A stretch of DNA of 64,000 bases from Clavibacter capsici (GTDB lineage Bacteria > Actinomycetota > Actinomycetes > Actinomycetales > Microbacteriaceae): positions 744,001 to 808,000 of the forward strand of contig NZ_CP012573.1 of the NCBI RefSeq assembly GCF_001280205.1, in the 5' to 3' direction. A program made the position numbers and the translations under genes. Each line of letters opens with the position of its first letter. Position 1 is the first letter of the stretch. The notes under the pieces are model-generated. The model had not been told where the DNA came from, made no database searches, and was given only the letters and a program-made list of their open reading frames with translations. Below, piece after piece: positions 9,128-18,053 of this stretch.

Positions 9128-10416
9128 CCGAGCGTCGCGTCGACCTCCGACGCGCCCGCCGCGACCGCGACGACCGCCTCCCGTCCCGCGTGCGCCACCC
9201 GCACCCCGCCCGCGAACGCGGTGACCCGCACGCGGCCGTCCGCATCCGTCCGCAGGGTGGTCGGCGCGAGCCGCCACTCCTCGCGGATCAGCCGGCGGAG
9301 CGCCTCGTACGACGGCTTCGGCGTGCCGTCCGCGCGCACCAGGCCGCCCGGCGCACCAAGCCACATGCCGTCGTCGGTGAGGCCCCAGTAGGTGATCGCC
9401 GCCACCGCCGGGTGCCCCACGAGCGAGCGGTAGTGCCGCTCGACCTCGTCCGCCTGGCGCTCCTCGCCCGCGGGCGTGGACGGCCAGCTCGTCACCCGGA
9501 AGTCGTTGAGGTCGGTGATCTCGGGCGGCATCGGGTCGCCCGAGAGGAGCGTCGTCTCGGTCATGTGGATCGGCAGCCCGAACCGCGCGAACCGGTCGAC
9601 GATGCCGAGCACCTGCTCCTCGCCGCGGTACCCCTGGTGCATGTGCGTCTGCAGCCCGATCGCGTCGACCTCGATGCCCGCGCCCAGCACCTCCTCGATG
9701 AGCTCCTCGTACGCGGGCGAGAGGTCGAAGTCGTTGAGGATCAGCGTCGCCGCCGGGTTCGCGGCACGCGCCTCCTCGAAGGCCATGCGCACCATCGCGA
9801 GCCGGCCGCGCGCCGCCGCGAGCCGGGTGATCCCGTTGTCCTCGCGGTCGAAGACCGGCATGATCACGGCCTCGTTGATGGCGTCCCAGGTGTCGACCAG
9901 CCCGGCGAAGCCGCCCACGTCGCGCCGGATCCGCTCCCGCTGCACGCGCTCCACCTCGTCGAGCGGCAGGTCGAGCAGCCACGGCGCCGTGACCGTGTGC
10001 CAGACGAGGGGGTGCCCCTTCACGTCGACGCCGCGCTCGCGCAGCCAGCGCGCGGTCGTGAGCAGCCGCTCCGTGTCGGGCTTCCCGCGCACGGGCTCGA
10101 ACCGGCCCCAGTAGAAGGGGAGGGTGGCCGTGTCGAACAGGGCGAGCCACTGCTCCGCGAGCCGCTCGAGGCCCTCGAGGCCCGCGCCGCCGAAGGTCTC
10201 CACGCCCGCCTGCGCCGGATCCGTCTCGCCGTTCGCGAGCGGGATGAGGTCGAAGCCGATGTTGCCGAACGCGATGTCCTGCGAGGCCTGCTCGACGACG
10301 ACGTCCGCCTCGGCGACCGGCTGCCCGTCGGCCCCGCGGACCGTGATCACCGCCTCGGCCCGGCGGGCGTCGGGGATCGCGGTCGGTCGGCGGGAGGCGG
10401 ATGGCGTGGCGGGCAT
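9124..10416 (-). CDS. GH10 endo-1,4-beta-xylanase-like enzyme, no signal peptide
   Basis: A 430-residue protein with a GH10 (beta/alpha)8 barrel. It has KGHPLVWHT (about 133-141), the acid/base motif WDAINEA with Glu182, and the nucleophile motif HMTET with Glu287. A short beta-domain at residues 20-60 precedes the barrel. GH10 enzymes cut beta-1,4-xylan chains. This one lacks a signal peptide: the N-terminus MPATPSASRR is polar. It would therefore act on imported xylo-oligosaccharides or leave by another route. A GAGAGGGA ribosome site precedes the ATG. Its stop overlaps that of the convergent flippase (9124-9127). Confidence 0.88.
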   Translation of the reverse strand: MPATPSASRRPTAIPDARRAEAVITVRGADGQPVAEADVVVEQASQDIAFGNIGFDLIPLANGETDPAQAGVETFGGAGLEGLERLAEQWLALFDTATLPFYWGRFEPVRGKPDTERLLTTARWLRERGVDVKGHPLVWHTVTAPWLLDLPLDEVERVQRERIRRDVGGFAGLVDTWDAINEAVIMPVFDREDNGITRLAAARGRLAMVRMAFEEARAANPAATLILNDFDLSPAYEELIEEVLGAGIEVDAIGLQTHMHQGYRGEEQVLGIVDRFARFGLPIHMTETTLLSGDPMPPEITDLNDFRVTSWPSTPAGEERQADEVERHYRSLVGHPAVAAITYWGLTDDGMWLGAPGGLVRADGTPKPSYEALRRLIREEWRLAPTTLRTDADGRVRVTAFAGGVRVAHAGREAVVAVAAGASEVDATLG

Positions 10417-10671
10417 GGGTCCCTCTCGGGGTCGGCGCCACGCGCCCGGCGGCCCGGCGCCGCGAGGCGGCGCGGATGGGGACGGGCCGCGGACGGATGC
10501 GTCGGTGCGGTCGTCCGGAACCTACGCGGGCGGCGCGACGGGCGTCCACCGCGCCCCGGATGTCCGCAACCTTTCCCCCGTCGGCGCGGGTGGGGAGGGC
10601 GCGACGCGGGCGTAGCGTGCACGCAGGGCGCGGATCCGACCTGCGCCCCCGCTTCGATGACGAGGACCCCG

Positions 10672-11718
10672 ATGACCCCAGGCGCCGCCACCCTGTCCGT
10701 GCTCTACCTCGGCGGGACGGGCACCATCAGCGCCGCGTGCGTCCGTGCCTCGGTCGCCGCCGGGATGGACGTCACCGTCGTCACGCGCGGCGCCGACGGG
10801 AAGGGCCGCGGCCTCCCCGACGGCGTCACCCCGCTCGTCGCCGACGTCACGGATCCCGACGCCCTCCGCGCCGCGCTCGGCGACCGGTCCTTCGACGCGG
10901 TCGTCGACTTCCTGACCTTCGACGCCGCGGGCGCCGACCGCCGCGTCGAGGTCTTCGCGGGCCGCACCCGCCAGTTCGTCGCCATCAGCTCGGCCTCGAT
11001 CTACCGCAAGCCCGCGCTCCAGTCGCCCATCACCGAGTCGACGCTCCGGGCCAACCCGTTCCTCGCCTACGCGCGCGACAAGATCGCCATGGAGGACGCG
11101 TTCCTCCGCCACCACGCGGAGAGCGGCTTCCCGGTGGTCATCGTCCGCCCGTCGCACACCTACGACGAGGTGAGCCCGCCGCTCGCGGGCGACTGGACGG
11201 TCGTCGACCGCATCGCGCGCGGCGAGGAGGTCGTGGTCCCGGGCGACGGCACGTCCCTCTGGACGCTCACGCACGCCGACGACCTCGCGGTCGGCCTCGT
11301 CGGGATCCTCGGCGACGAGCGCGCGACGGGCGAGGCCCTGCACATCACGAGCGACGACGTCATGACGTGGGACCGGATCCACCACCTCGTCGCCGACGCC
11401 CTGGGCGTCGAGGCCCGGCTCGTGCACGTGCCCGCCGAGCAGTTCCCCGTCGTCGAGCCGGACTGGGGCTGGTCGGAGCTCGTCGTCGGCGACCTGTCGC
11501 ACAGCGCGGTCTTCGACACGACCCGGATCCGGCGGCTCGTGCCCGCGTTCCAGCCGCGGATCCCGTTCCACCTCGCCGTCCGCGGCATCGTCGCGTGGCG
11601 GGCGGCGCACCCCGAGCTCACGCGGCCGGACGCGGACACCGACCGCCGCATCTCGCGCCTGGTGGCGGCGAAGCACGCGGCCGACGCGGCCTACCGGGCG
11701 GCCGGCGCCGAGCGCTGA
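10672..11718 (+). CDS. NAD(P)-dependent epimerase/dehydratase-like (extended SDR)
   Basis: A 348-residue Rossmann-fold protein. The nucleotide-binding turn LGGTGTIS is at about 13-20, the SISSAS-type strand is AISSASIYRK, and the YxxxK pair is in AYARDKIAMED. The C-terminal half has GDGTSLWTLTHADDLAVG, as in atypical SDR proteins related to isoflavone reductase-like or reductase/epimerase families. The substrate is unknown. The ATG at 10672 was preferred over ATG 10657 because GAGG lies about six bases upstream and conserved sequence starts just after it. It is divergent from the xylanase gene, with about 255 bp between them and no clear operator. Confidence 0.78.
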   Translation: MTPGAATLSVLYLGGTGTISAACVRASVAAGMDVTVVTRGADGKGRGLPDGVTPLVADVTDPDALRAALGDRSFDAVVDFLTFDAAGADRRVEVFAGRTRQFVAISSASIYRKPALQSPITESTLRANPFLAYARDKIAMEDAFLRHHAESGFPVVIVRPSHTYDEVSPPLAGDWTVVDRIARGEEVVVPGDGTSLWTLTHADDLAVGLVGILGDERATGEALHITSDDVMTWDRIHHLVADALGVEARLVHVPAEQFPVVEPDWGWSELVVGDLSHSAVFDTTRIRRLVPAFQPRIPFHLAVRGIVAWRAAHPELTRPDADTDRRISRLVAAKHAADAAYRAAGAER

Positions 11719-11751
11719 CCTCCGCTCCCCGCCGGCGCGGGCGGCGGCGGA

Positions 11752-12567
11752 TCAGCGCGCGACGGCCTCGCGCGGGGCGATCCGCCCGGTCCACCCGGCG
11801 CGGGCGCGCGCCACGAGGGTCACGATCACGACCACGGCGGCCGCCACGATCGCCGCGACGGCGGCCGGCGTCGACAGCAGCTCGCCGGTGAGCCGCCCGA
11901 CGGCGACCCACGCGAGTCCCCACGCGATGGCCGCGGCCGGCGCGAGGCGCCCGCCGTCGCGCACGGCGAGGAGCGCGCCGATCGCGCCCACGAGCAGCAG
12001 GATCACGACGGCCCAGGCGTCGCGTCCCGTCGTGCCGGGACGCAGGCCCGACGCGGTGAGGATCGCGGCCACGTTCGCGACGGTCGCCACGCTGACCCAG
12101 CCCAGGTAGAGGCCCATGGTCCCGTCGAGCACGACCGCCTCGACGCCGTTACGCGGGCGCGTGGCGAGCAGCGCCAGGAAGGTCCACACGAGCGTCGCGA
12201 GCAGCGCCGCGATGACGACGCCGCTCAGGACGAGGAGCCCGGCCTGCGCCGTGAGGATCCACGCGGCGTTGAGCACGAGGGTCACGGCCACGGGGTAGCC
12301 GACGCGGCGCTGGCGCTCGTCGGCGCGCTGGGCGGGGAGCGCCTGCCAGACGGTGTACGCGACGAGGCCGAGGTAGATGACGCTCCAGATGGAGAACGCC
12401 GGGCCGGCCGGCGCGACGGGCGTGTAGCTCGCGCTGAGGGCGCCGCTCGACGCGTTCTGGATGCTCCGGTCGCTGAACGCGCCCGAGCCGAACGCGGAGC
12501 CCACGATCGCGAACGCCATGCTCGAGATGACGACGATCTGGCGGACGATGTCCTTCACGGTGCCCAT
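11752..12567 (-). CDS. TspO/MBR-related integral membrane protein
   Basis: A 271-residue protein with about seven hydrophobic segments. AFSIWSVIYLGLVAYTVWQALP (about 57-78) and MGLYLGWVSVATVANVAAIL (about 150-169) match the larger TspO/MBR-like membrane proteins of actinobacteria, which are longer than classical 160-residue TspO. Members are linked to tetrapyrrole or stress responses, but the role of this subfamily is not established. It is divergent from a MarR regulator with a palindrome between them (12594-12622), so it is probably that regulator's target. Confidence 0.65.
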   Translation of the reverse strand: MGTVKDIVRQIVVISSMAFAIVGSAFGSGAFSDRSIQNASSGALSASYTPVAPAGPAFSIWSVIYLGLVAYTVWQALPAQRADERQRRVGYPVAVTLVLNAAWILTAQAGLLVLSGVVIAALLATLVWTFLALLATRPRNGVEAVVLDGTMGLYLGWVSVATVANVAAILTASGLRPGTTGRDAWAVVILLLVGAIGALLAVRDGGRLAPAAAIAWGLAWVAVGRLTGELLSTPAAVAAIVAAAVVVIVTLVARARAGWTGRIAPREAVAR

Positions 12568-12593
12568 GCGGCCTGCTCCTCTACGATGGGATT

Positions 12594-12622
12594 GTCAGCA
12601 GGCGGATAGTAAGCCTGCTGAC
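12594..12622. promoter_or_regulatory. MarR-type operator in the tspO-like/marR divergent promoter
   Basis: A perfect 10-bp inverted repeat, GTCAGCAGGC (12594-12603) and GCCTGCTGAC (12613-12622), has a 9-bp AT-containing spacer. It covers the whole gap between the tspO-like start (12567) and the MarR ribosome site (12634). Size and position fit the operator of the adjacent MarR protein. Confidence 0.7.
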
Positions 12623-12644
12623 GATGACTGTAGCAGGAGGTGCC

Positions 12645-13132
12645 ATGGCCGGAGAGGCCGTGCAGGACGAGCTCGCCAGCTGGCCCACCGGGCGGCTGCT
12701 CTCGACGGCCGCGCGCGCGGTCGAGCACGCGTGGGCGGAGGCGCTGACGACCCTCGGGGTCACGCACGCGGGCCTCATCGCGCTGCACCTGCTGCGGGAC
12801 GGGCCGCTCAGCCAGATCCAGCTCGCCCGCTCCGCGCACGTCGAGACGCAGACCATGTCGCGCACGCTCGAGCGGCTGGAGCGGGAGGGGCTCGTGTCGC
12901 GCGCACCGGATCCCGCGGACCGCCGCCGGCACGTCGTCGCCCGCACCGCGGCCGGCGCCGCCGCGTGGGAGCGCGCGCAGGCCCTCGAGCAGGACGTGGT
13001 CCCCGAGATCGCCCGCTCCGAGGCGATGCGCCGCGGCCTCATCGACGTGATCCGCGCGGCCGGCCGCCCGGCCCCGCCGCCGACCCCGCGCCCGAGCCGA
13101 CGGCCCCCGCCCCGCGGAAGCGCGCCCGATGA
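12645..13132 (+). CDS. MarR-family transcriptional regulator with a frameshifted C-terminus
   Basis: The N-terminal 140 residues form a winged-helix MarR domain: TLGVTHAGLIALHLLRDG, QIQLARSAHVETQTMSRTLERLE (recognition helix) and the wing RAPDPADRRRHVV. ATG 12645 follows AGGAGG. In this frame the protein never stops before 13898 and would run through the next gene. In the frame one base back, a plausible tail (DPAPEPTAPAPRKRAR) ends with TGA at 13130-13132, overlapping the next ATG (ATGA). A one-base loss within about 13060-13085 would explain both facts. The end given assumes that repair. A natural C-terminal extension or an assembly error are the alternatives. Confidence 0.65.
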
Positions 13133-13875
13133 CCCGCCCCGCCGATCCGGACCCGATCTCCGCCGCCGCCCCCGACCTCCCCGGCCGCGCGGTCATCCGC
13201 CAGGTGTGGAGCGACCTCGCCTTCGTGCACTGGCGCGTGGATCCGGCGCTCGTCGCCCCGCTCCTCCCGCCGGGCACGCGCCCCGACGTGCACGACGGAT
13301 CCAGCTGGGTCGGCCTCATCCCGTTCGTCCTGTCGCGCAGCGCCTTCCCGCCGCTGCCGCCCGTGCCGTGGGCCGGCACCTTCGCCGAGCTCAACGTGCG
13401 CCTCTACAGCGTCGGCGACGACGGCCGCCGCGGCGTCGTCTTCCGCTCGCTCGAGGCCGCCAAGCTCCTGCCCGTGATCGGCGCGCGCGTCGGCCTCGGC
13501 CTGCCCTACATGTGGGCGTCGATGACGCACGAGGAGCACGACGGCGTCGTCACCTACACGTCGCGCCGGCACACGGGCGCGCGTCCGACCTCCCGCCTCT
13601 CCGTCCGCCCGCTCGGCGAGGAGGTGGCGGGGGATCCGCTCGCCGACTTCCTCACCGCGCGCTGGGGCATGCACGTGGCCCGCGGCGGCGTCACGCGCTA
13701 CTGGCCGAACACGCACGACGCGTGGACCCTGGAGCGCGCCGAGCTGGTGGACATCGACGACGAGCTGGTCGCGGCCGCCGGCCTCCCCGGCGTCGTCGAC
13801 CGCGCGCCCGACTCCGTGCTGTTCTCCCGCGGCGTCCGCACGGAGTTCGCGGGTCCGCTACGACCGCGCGCCTGA
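13129..13875 (+). CDS. DUF2071 (YqjF-like) protein
   Basis: A 248-residue protein of the DUF2071/YqjF family, which shares a fold with acetoacetate decarboxylase but has no established reaction. Family marks are IRQVWSDLAFVHWRVDPALVAPLLPPG near residues 22-48, SWVGLIPFVL, FAELNVRLY and the C-terminal VLFSRGVRTEFAGP. The ATG overlaps the repaired stop of the MarR gene, which supports an operon. It converges on the GH15 gene with only 19 bases between the stops. Confidence 0.8.
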   Translation: MTRPADPDPISAAAPDLPGRAVIRQVWSDLAFVHWRVDPALVAPLLPPGTRPDVHDGSSWVGLIPFVLSRSAFPPLPPVPWAGTFAELNVRLYSVGDDGRRGVVFRSLEAAKLLPVIGARVGLGLPYMWASMTHEEHDGVVTYTSRRHTGARPTSRLSVRPLGEEVAGDPLADFLTARWGMHVARGGVTRYWPNTHDAWTLERAELVDIDDELVAAAGLPGVVDRAPDSVLFSRGVRTEFAGPLRPRA

Positions 13876-13894
13876 CGCGCGCCCGCCGGAGCGG

Positions 13895-15730
13895 CTAGCG
13901 CTTCGCGCGCGGCGTCCGCGTCGAGCGCCGCTTCCCGCCCGACAGCTCGTCGACGGTCAGCGCCGCGCTCACGAGCGCGAGGTGGCTGAGCCCCTGCGGC
14001 AGGTTCCCGAGGAACGAGTGGTCGTCGGCGTCGATCATCTCGGAGTAGATCCCGACGTCGTTGCCGAGGTCGACGAGCTGGTCCATGAGCTCGCGCGCCT
14101 CGTCCATCCGCCCGACGCACGCGTACGCGCCGGCGAGCCAGAACGCGCACGCCGTGAACGTCCCCTCCTCCTCGGGCATGCCCGAGTACCGGTAGAGGAG
14201 CGGGCCGCGGCCGAGCTCGGAGCGGAGGGCGTCCAGCGTCCGGGACATGCGCTCGCCGCGGTCGAAGCCGGAGACGGCGTGCAGCAGGATGCTCGCGTCG
14301 AGGCGCTGGCTGCCCGGGTGCATCACGTAGGCGCCGCGGCCCTCGTCCCAGCACTCCTCCTCGACCCAGGTGCGGATCCGGTCGCGCTCGGCCCGCCAGC
14401 GGTCCGGCACCCCGGGGATCTGCCCGACCTCCGCGAGCTCCACCGCGCAGTCGAGCGCCTGCCAGCAGCCGAGCTTGGAGGTCGTGTAGTGCTGCTCGTC
14501 CTCGAGCTCCCACATGCCGGCGTCGCGCTTCTGCCACATGTCGCACGTGCGGTCGGCGAAGGTCGCGAGCAGCCGGCCGGTGTCGGCGTCGAGCACGTTG
14601 CCGTCGCGGACGTAGGTGCGCACGACGTCGAAGAGGTCGCCGAAGACGCCGAGCTGCAGCTGCGCCTGGGCGTCGTTGCCGTCGACCACGGGGCCGACGC
14701 CGCGCCAGCCGGGCACCTCGGGGTTCGAGCTGCCCTCGGGCACGCCGCCCTCGAGCGAGTAGAAGACGTGGAGGTCGGGGCCGTTGTCGCGGATCGTGCG
14801 CAGCATCCACGACACCGCCGCGTGCGTCTCCTCGCGCAGGCCGAACTTCACGAGCGCGTTCACCGTGTACGCGAGGTCGCGCACCCAGGCGAAGCGGTAG
14901 TCCCAGTTCTTGCCGCCGCCCATGCGCTCCGGCAGCGAGGTGGTGGCGGCCGCGGCGATGGATCCGGTGGGCGCGTGCACCAGCAGCTTGAGCGCCAGGG
15001 CGCTGCGCTGCACGGCCTCGGCCCACTCGCCCTCGTAGCGGAACTCGGTGCTCCACTGCTGCCAGTTGCGGATGGTGCGGTCGATGCCCTCGTCCACGAT
15101 CTCCGGGTTCGGGATCCGCACGGGCTCCCGCTGCGTGCCCACCAGCGTGATCACGTGGCGCGACCCCTCCTTCGCGGTGAACGCCCCCGAGAGCGACTGC
15201 GTGCCGGGTTCCGCCGGGCCGTGGTCGAGCCCGACGACCGCGAGCGTCACGCCGTCGACGCGGATCACCGGCCCGTTGCTCGTGGACTGCACCCACGGCG
15301 ACGACGTGCCGAGCGCGGTGCCCGGCGCGACGAGCCAGCTCATGGCGACCTCGCCCGTGAGCCCCTCGATCCGCCGCCCCAGCTCCGACCACGGCAGCCG
15401 CCCCGCGACCCCGGTGACGAGCGCGTCCGTCACGCGCACGCTGCCCGACGCCGTGGTGAAGGTGGTGGTGAGCACGTTGGTGCCGGGCACGTACGCGCGC
15501 GTCACCTCGAAGTCCTCGTCGGGCCGCAGCGTGATCCGCCCGCCGTGGGGCGCGTCGAGGATCGCGGCGAACGCGGGCGGCGTGTGCAGGTCGGGCAGCG
15601 GCAGCCAGTCGATGTCGCCGTCCTCGGCGATGAGCGCGACCGTGCGCCCGTCCCCGATGGCGGCGTAGCTGCGGAGCGCGATGTAGCCGTCGATGCGCTC
15701 GGGTGCGGGGCGGGAAGCGGGCTGTGCCAT
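13895..15730 (-). CDS. GH15 family glucoamylase/trehalase-like glycoside hydrolase
   Basis: A 611-residue protein with an N-terminal beta-sandwich (about 1-230) and an (alpha/alpha)6 barrel. GH15 marks are GKNWDYRFAWVRDLAYTVNAL, the acid region MWELEDEQHYTTSKLGCWQALD, and MPEEEGTFTACAFWLAGAY holding the second catalytic Glu. Actinobacterial members act as glucoamylases or acid trehalases inside the cell. This one has no signal peptide, which fits cytoplasmic trehalose or alpha-glucan breakdown. The exact substrate cannot be read from sequence. The basic tail GGKRRSTRTPRAKR is unusual but not diagnostic. Confidence 0.88.
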   Translation of the reverse strand: MAQPASRPAPERIDGYIALRSYAAIGDGRTVALIAEDGDIDWLPLPDLHTPPAFAAILDAPHGGRITLRPDEDFEVTRAYVPGTNVLTTTFTTASGSVRVTDALVTGVAGRLPWSELGRRIEGLTGEVAMSWLVAPGTALGTSSPWVQSTSNGPVIRVDGVTLAVVGLDHGPAEPGTQSLSGAFTAKEGSRHVITLVGTQREPVRIPNPEIVDEGIDRTIRNWQQWSTEFRYEGEWAEAVQRSALALKLLVHAPTGSIAAAATTSLPERMGGGKNWDYRFAWVRDLAYTVNALVKFGLREETHAAVSWMLRTIRDNGPDLHVFYSLEGGVPEGSSNPEVPGWRGVGPVVDGNDAQAQLQLGVFGDLFDVVRTYVRDGNVLDADTGRLLATFADRTCDMWQKRDAGMWELEDEQHYTTSKLGCWQALDCAVELAEVGQIPGVPDRWRAERDRIRTWVEEECWDEGRGAYVMHPGSQRLDASILLHAVSGFDRGERMSRTLDALRSELGRGPLLYRYSGMPEEEGTFTACAFWLAGAYACVGRMDEARELMDQLVDLGNDVGIYSEMIDADDHSFLGNLPQGLSHLALVSAALTVDELSGGKRRSTRTPRAKR

Positions 15731-16094
15731 GGGACTCCTGTCGACGCCGGCAGGAGGAGCACCGACCCGTCCAGTATCCCCGGGCGGCCTCGCCGCGACC
15801 CGTCCGCGGACCGCACGGGGAGATGACGGCCCGCCGAGAGCGCATCCCGGACAGCCCGACGGACCACGGCCAATCCGATCCTCCCCGGGTTCCGAAAAGG
15901 GCCGATGTGCCCGGAGCGAACCCGAACCGTCCCGGTCACGGCCCGCCGGACAGCGTCGTCCGCGCGGGATCCCGCATCGTGCCCCGCTCGGGGGGACGCG
16001 CGTCGGCGGGTCCCGGCGGTACGATCACGGGACCCGAGCACCGCGCCGCACGCAGGAGCTACCCGACTCCTCGCCGGCGCATCAGAGAAGAGCC
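15731..16094. other. 364-bp divergent intergenic region between GH15 and acyltransferase genes
   Basis: No convincing gene lies here. A plus-strand -10 candidate, TACGAT (16020-16025), lies 70 bases before the acyltransferase start. On the minus strand GATACT (15775-15780) lies about 45 bases before the GH15 start. Neither has a clear -35. An AT-containing patch around 15890-15900 (CCGAAAAGG) has no matching partner. No strong palindrome was seen. Confidence 0.4.
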
Positions 16095-17258
16095 ATGGCC
16101 CTCCCATCCATGAGATCGCGCTCCCGCGCGCGCACGCACGCCGCCGCCCGCCCCGCCGCGGATCCCGCCGTCCCCGCCGCCGGCCGCCCCCGCTTCGAGT
16201 GGATCGACGCGGGCAAGGGCGCCTGCATGGTCCTCGTCGTCCTCCTGCACCTCTCCCTCATGTACGAGAACGAGGTGAACGAGGGCGCCGCCGCGCTGTG
16301 GTGGGACGTCAGCTCCGCCTTCGCGCCCCTGCGCATGCCGCTGTTCTTCTTCATCTCGGGCTTCCTCGCGACGCGCGCCGTCGAGCGCCCGCTCGGGGCG
16401 ACCCGGGGGCGGACCCTCGGCATCTACTCCGTCTACGCGATCTGGACCCTGCTCTTCCTCGCGCGCCTGTTCGTCCCGCAGGCGCGCGGCGGCGGCGCGG
16501 CGCCGACGCCGGGCGAGCTGGCGCTGAGCCTGGTGCTGCCGACCTCGTACTGGTACCTGTGGGCGCTGCCCGTGTTCTTCCTCGTCGCCTGGGCGTGCAC
16601 CCGCCTGCTCGGCGAGCGCCGCGCGTGGGCGCTGATCCCGTTCGCCGCGCTCGCGGCCGCCGCGCCGCTGCTCAAGCCGCTCACCGCGGGCCTCCTCACG
16701 GAGCCGATGGACGCGGTCAAGCTCAGCTCCATCGCGGCGAACCTCGTCTGGTTCTACGCGGGCGTCGTCGGCCGCGACGCCTGGCTGTCGCTCATGCGCC
16801 GCGCGACGCCGCTCACCGCGGCGCTCGCGGTGGTCGCGTACGCCGGCGTCTTCGTCGCCCTGCGCGCCACGGGGAACGGCCTGGTCCTCACCTTCGCCAT
16901 CGCGGCGGTCGCGCTCCTCGCCGGCAACCAGGTCCTCGCGGTCGTCGGCATGCAGAACCCGCTGGCCCGGGCGCTGCGCTGGGTCGGGCGGCAGACGCTC
17001 CCCGTCTACGTCTTCCACATCTTCCTGGTCTCCGCCCTGAGCGCCGGCCTCAAGCTGACGGGGCTCGTTCCCGTGCTGCAGCAGCACACGCAGGTCTGGG
17101 GCGCGATCCTGCCGATCGCCCTGCTGGTTCCGGTCGTGGTCGCGAGCCGGATCATCGGCGCCGCCGTCCTGGGCTCCCGGCTCCGCTGGATGCTCGAGGG
17201 GCCGCGCTGGCTGACGGCGAGCCGCACCGTCGCTCCGGCGGACGCATCGCGCGCCTGA
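16095..17258 (+). CDS. Acyltransferase-3 family membrane protein
   Basis: A 387-residue protein with about ten membrane segments. The family start is seen at residues 36-60 (FEWIDAGKGACMVLVVLLHLSL) with the catalytic-type His in LLHLS, followed by RMPLFFFISGFLATR. Near the end is VYVFHIFLVSA. Such enzymes O-acylate cell-surface sugars, antibiotics or exopolysaccharide. No SGNH domain is attached. The start follows GAGAAG. An acetyl-decorating role for the EPS made by the left-hand locus is possible but is only inferred. Confidence 0.82.
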   Translation: MALPSMRSRSRARTHAAARPAADPAVPAAGRPRFEWIDAGKGACMVLVVLLHLSLMYENEVNEGAAALWWDVSSAFAPLRMPLFFFISGFLATRAVERPLGATRGRTLGIYSVYAIWTLLFLARLFVPQARGGGAAPTPGELALSLVLPTSYWYLWALPVFFLVAWACTRLLGERRAWALIPFAALAAAAPLLKPLTAGLLTEPMDAVKLSSIAANLVWFYAGVVGRDAWLSLMRRATPLTAALAVVAYAGVFVALRATGNGLVLTFAIAAVALLAGNQVLAVVGMQNPLARALRWVGRQTLPVYVFHIFLVSALSAGLKLTGLVPVLQQHTQVWGAILPIALLVPVVVASRIIGAAVLGSRLRWMLEGPRWLTASRTVAPADASRA

Positions 17259-17304
17259 CCCGCGACGCGCCGACGCCGCGTCGCCGCCGGGCCAGGCTGG
17301 GGGC

Positions 17305-17838
17305 ATGACCCAGCTCGAGGCCGTGCGCGGCGACATCACCCGCCAGGACGTGGACGCGATCGTGAACGCGGCCAACTCGTCGCTCCTCGGCGGCGGGGGA
17401 GTGGACGGCGCGATCCACCGTGCGGCCGGGCCCGAGCTGCTCGCCGCCTGCCGCAGGATCCGCGCGGAGGGGCTCCCCGACGGCCTGCCCACGGGCGACG
17501 CCGTCGCGACGCCCGGCTTCCGCCTGCCCGCACGCCACGTGATCCACACGGTCGGCCCCGTCTGGTCGGCCTCCGAGGACCGCACCCCGGTGCTCCGCAG
17601 CGCCTACCGCCGCTCGATCGAGGTGGCCGCGGGCCTCGGGCTCCAGAGCGTCGCGTTCCCGGCGGTCTCGGCCGGCGTCTACGGCTGGCCGGTCGACGAC
17701 GCCGCGCGCGTGGCGGTCGGAGCCGTGCGCGAGGCGCTCGCGGACGGCGCGGGCGACGGGATCGAGCTCGTGCGCTTCGTCCTGTTCTCCGACCGGGTGC
17801 TCGCGGAGTTCGCGACCGCGCTCCAGGCCGACGCCTGA
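17305..17838 (+). CDS. Macrodomain protein (O-acetyl-ADP-ribose deacetylase-like)
   Basis: A 177-residue single macrodomain of the MacroD/YmdB type. It has GDITRQDVDAIVNAANSSLLGGGGVDGAIH at residues 9-38, containing the catalytic-class NAAN and GGGGVDGAIH loop, then GPELLAACR and the phosphate loop SAGVYGWP. These enzymes hydrolyse O-acetyl-ADP-ribose or remove ADP-ribose from proteins. A -10-like CAGGCT ends seven bases before the ATG, so the gene may be leaderless. The tRNA cluster lies downstream on the other strand. Confidence 0.92.
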   Translation: MTQLEAVRGDITRQDVDAIVNAANSSLLGGGGVDGAIHRAAGPELLAACRRIRAEGLPDGLPTGDAVATPGFRLPARHVIHTVGPVWSASEDRTPVLRSAYRRSIEVAAGLGLQSVAFPAVSAGVYGWPVDDAARVAVGAVREALADGAGDGIELVRFVLFSDRVLAEFATALQADA

Positions 17839-17911
17839 CGCGTCACGCCCGGGGAGTGCCGGGGGCAAAGGGAGAGCCGGCCCTGCCGTCTGGGACGGGG
17901 ACCGGCGATGG

Positions 17912-17984
17912 TGCCTGGACGCGGCGTCGATCCGCGGACCTTTCGATTTTCAGTCGAACGCTCTACCAACTGAGCTACCCAGGC
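17912..17984 (-). tRNA. tRNA-Phe (GAA)
   Basis: A 73-nt cloverleaf on the minus strand. The acceptor stem GCCTGGG pairs with TCCAGGC (one G-U), followed by discriminator A. The anticodon GAA is at 17949-17951 within a CTGAAAA loop. CCA is not encoded. It is last of three tRNA genes read Glu-Asp-Phe. Confidence 0.95.
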
Positions 17985-18020
17985 GAGCGGGCGACTTCGA
18001 GAAGACGCCCACATCGGACA

Positions 18021-18046
18021 GAAGCCCTCTCGTGCGAGAGGGCTTC
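18021..18046 (-). terminator. Hairpin between tRNA-Asp and tRNA-Phe
   Basis: GAAGCCCTCTC (18021-18031) and GAGAGGGCTTC (18036-18046) form a perfect 11-bp stem with a 4-nt loop between two tRNA genes. It may be a partial terminator or an RNA-processing signal. It carries no T-run. Confidence 0.45.
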
Positions 18047-18053
18047 CCATCCG

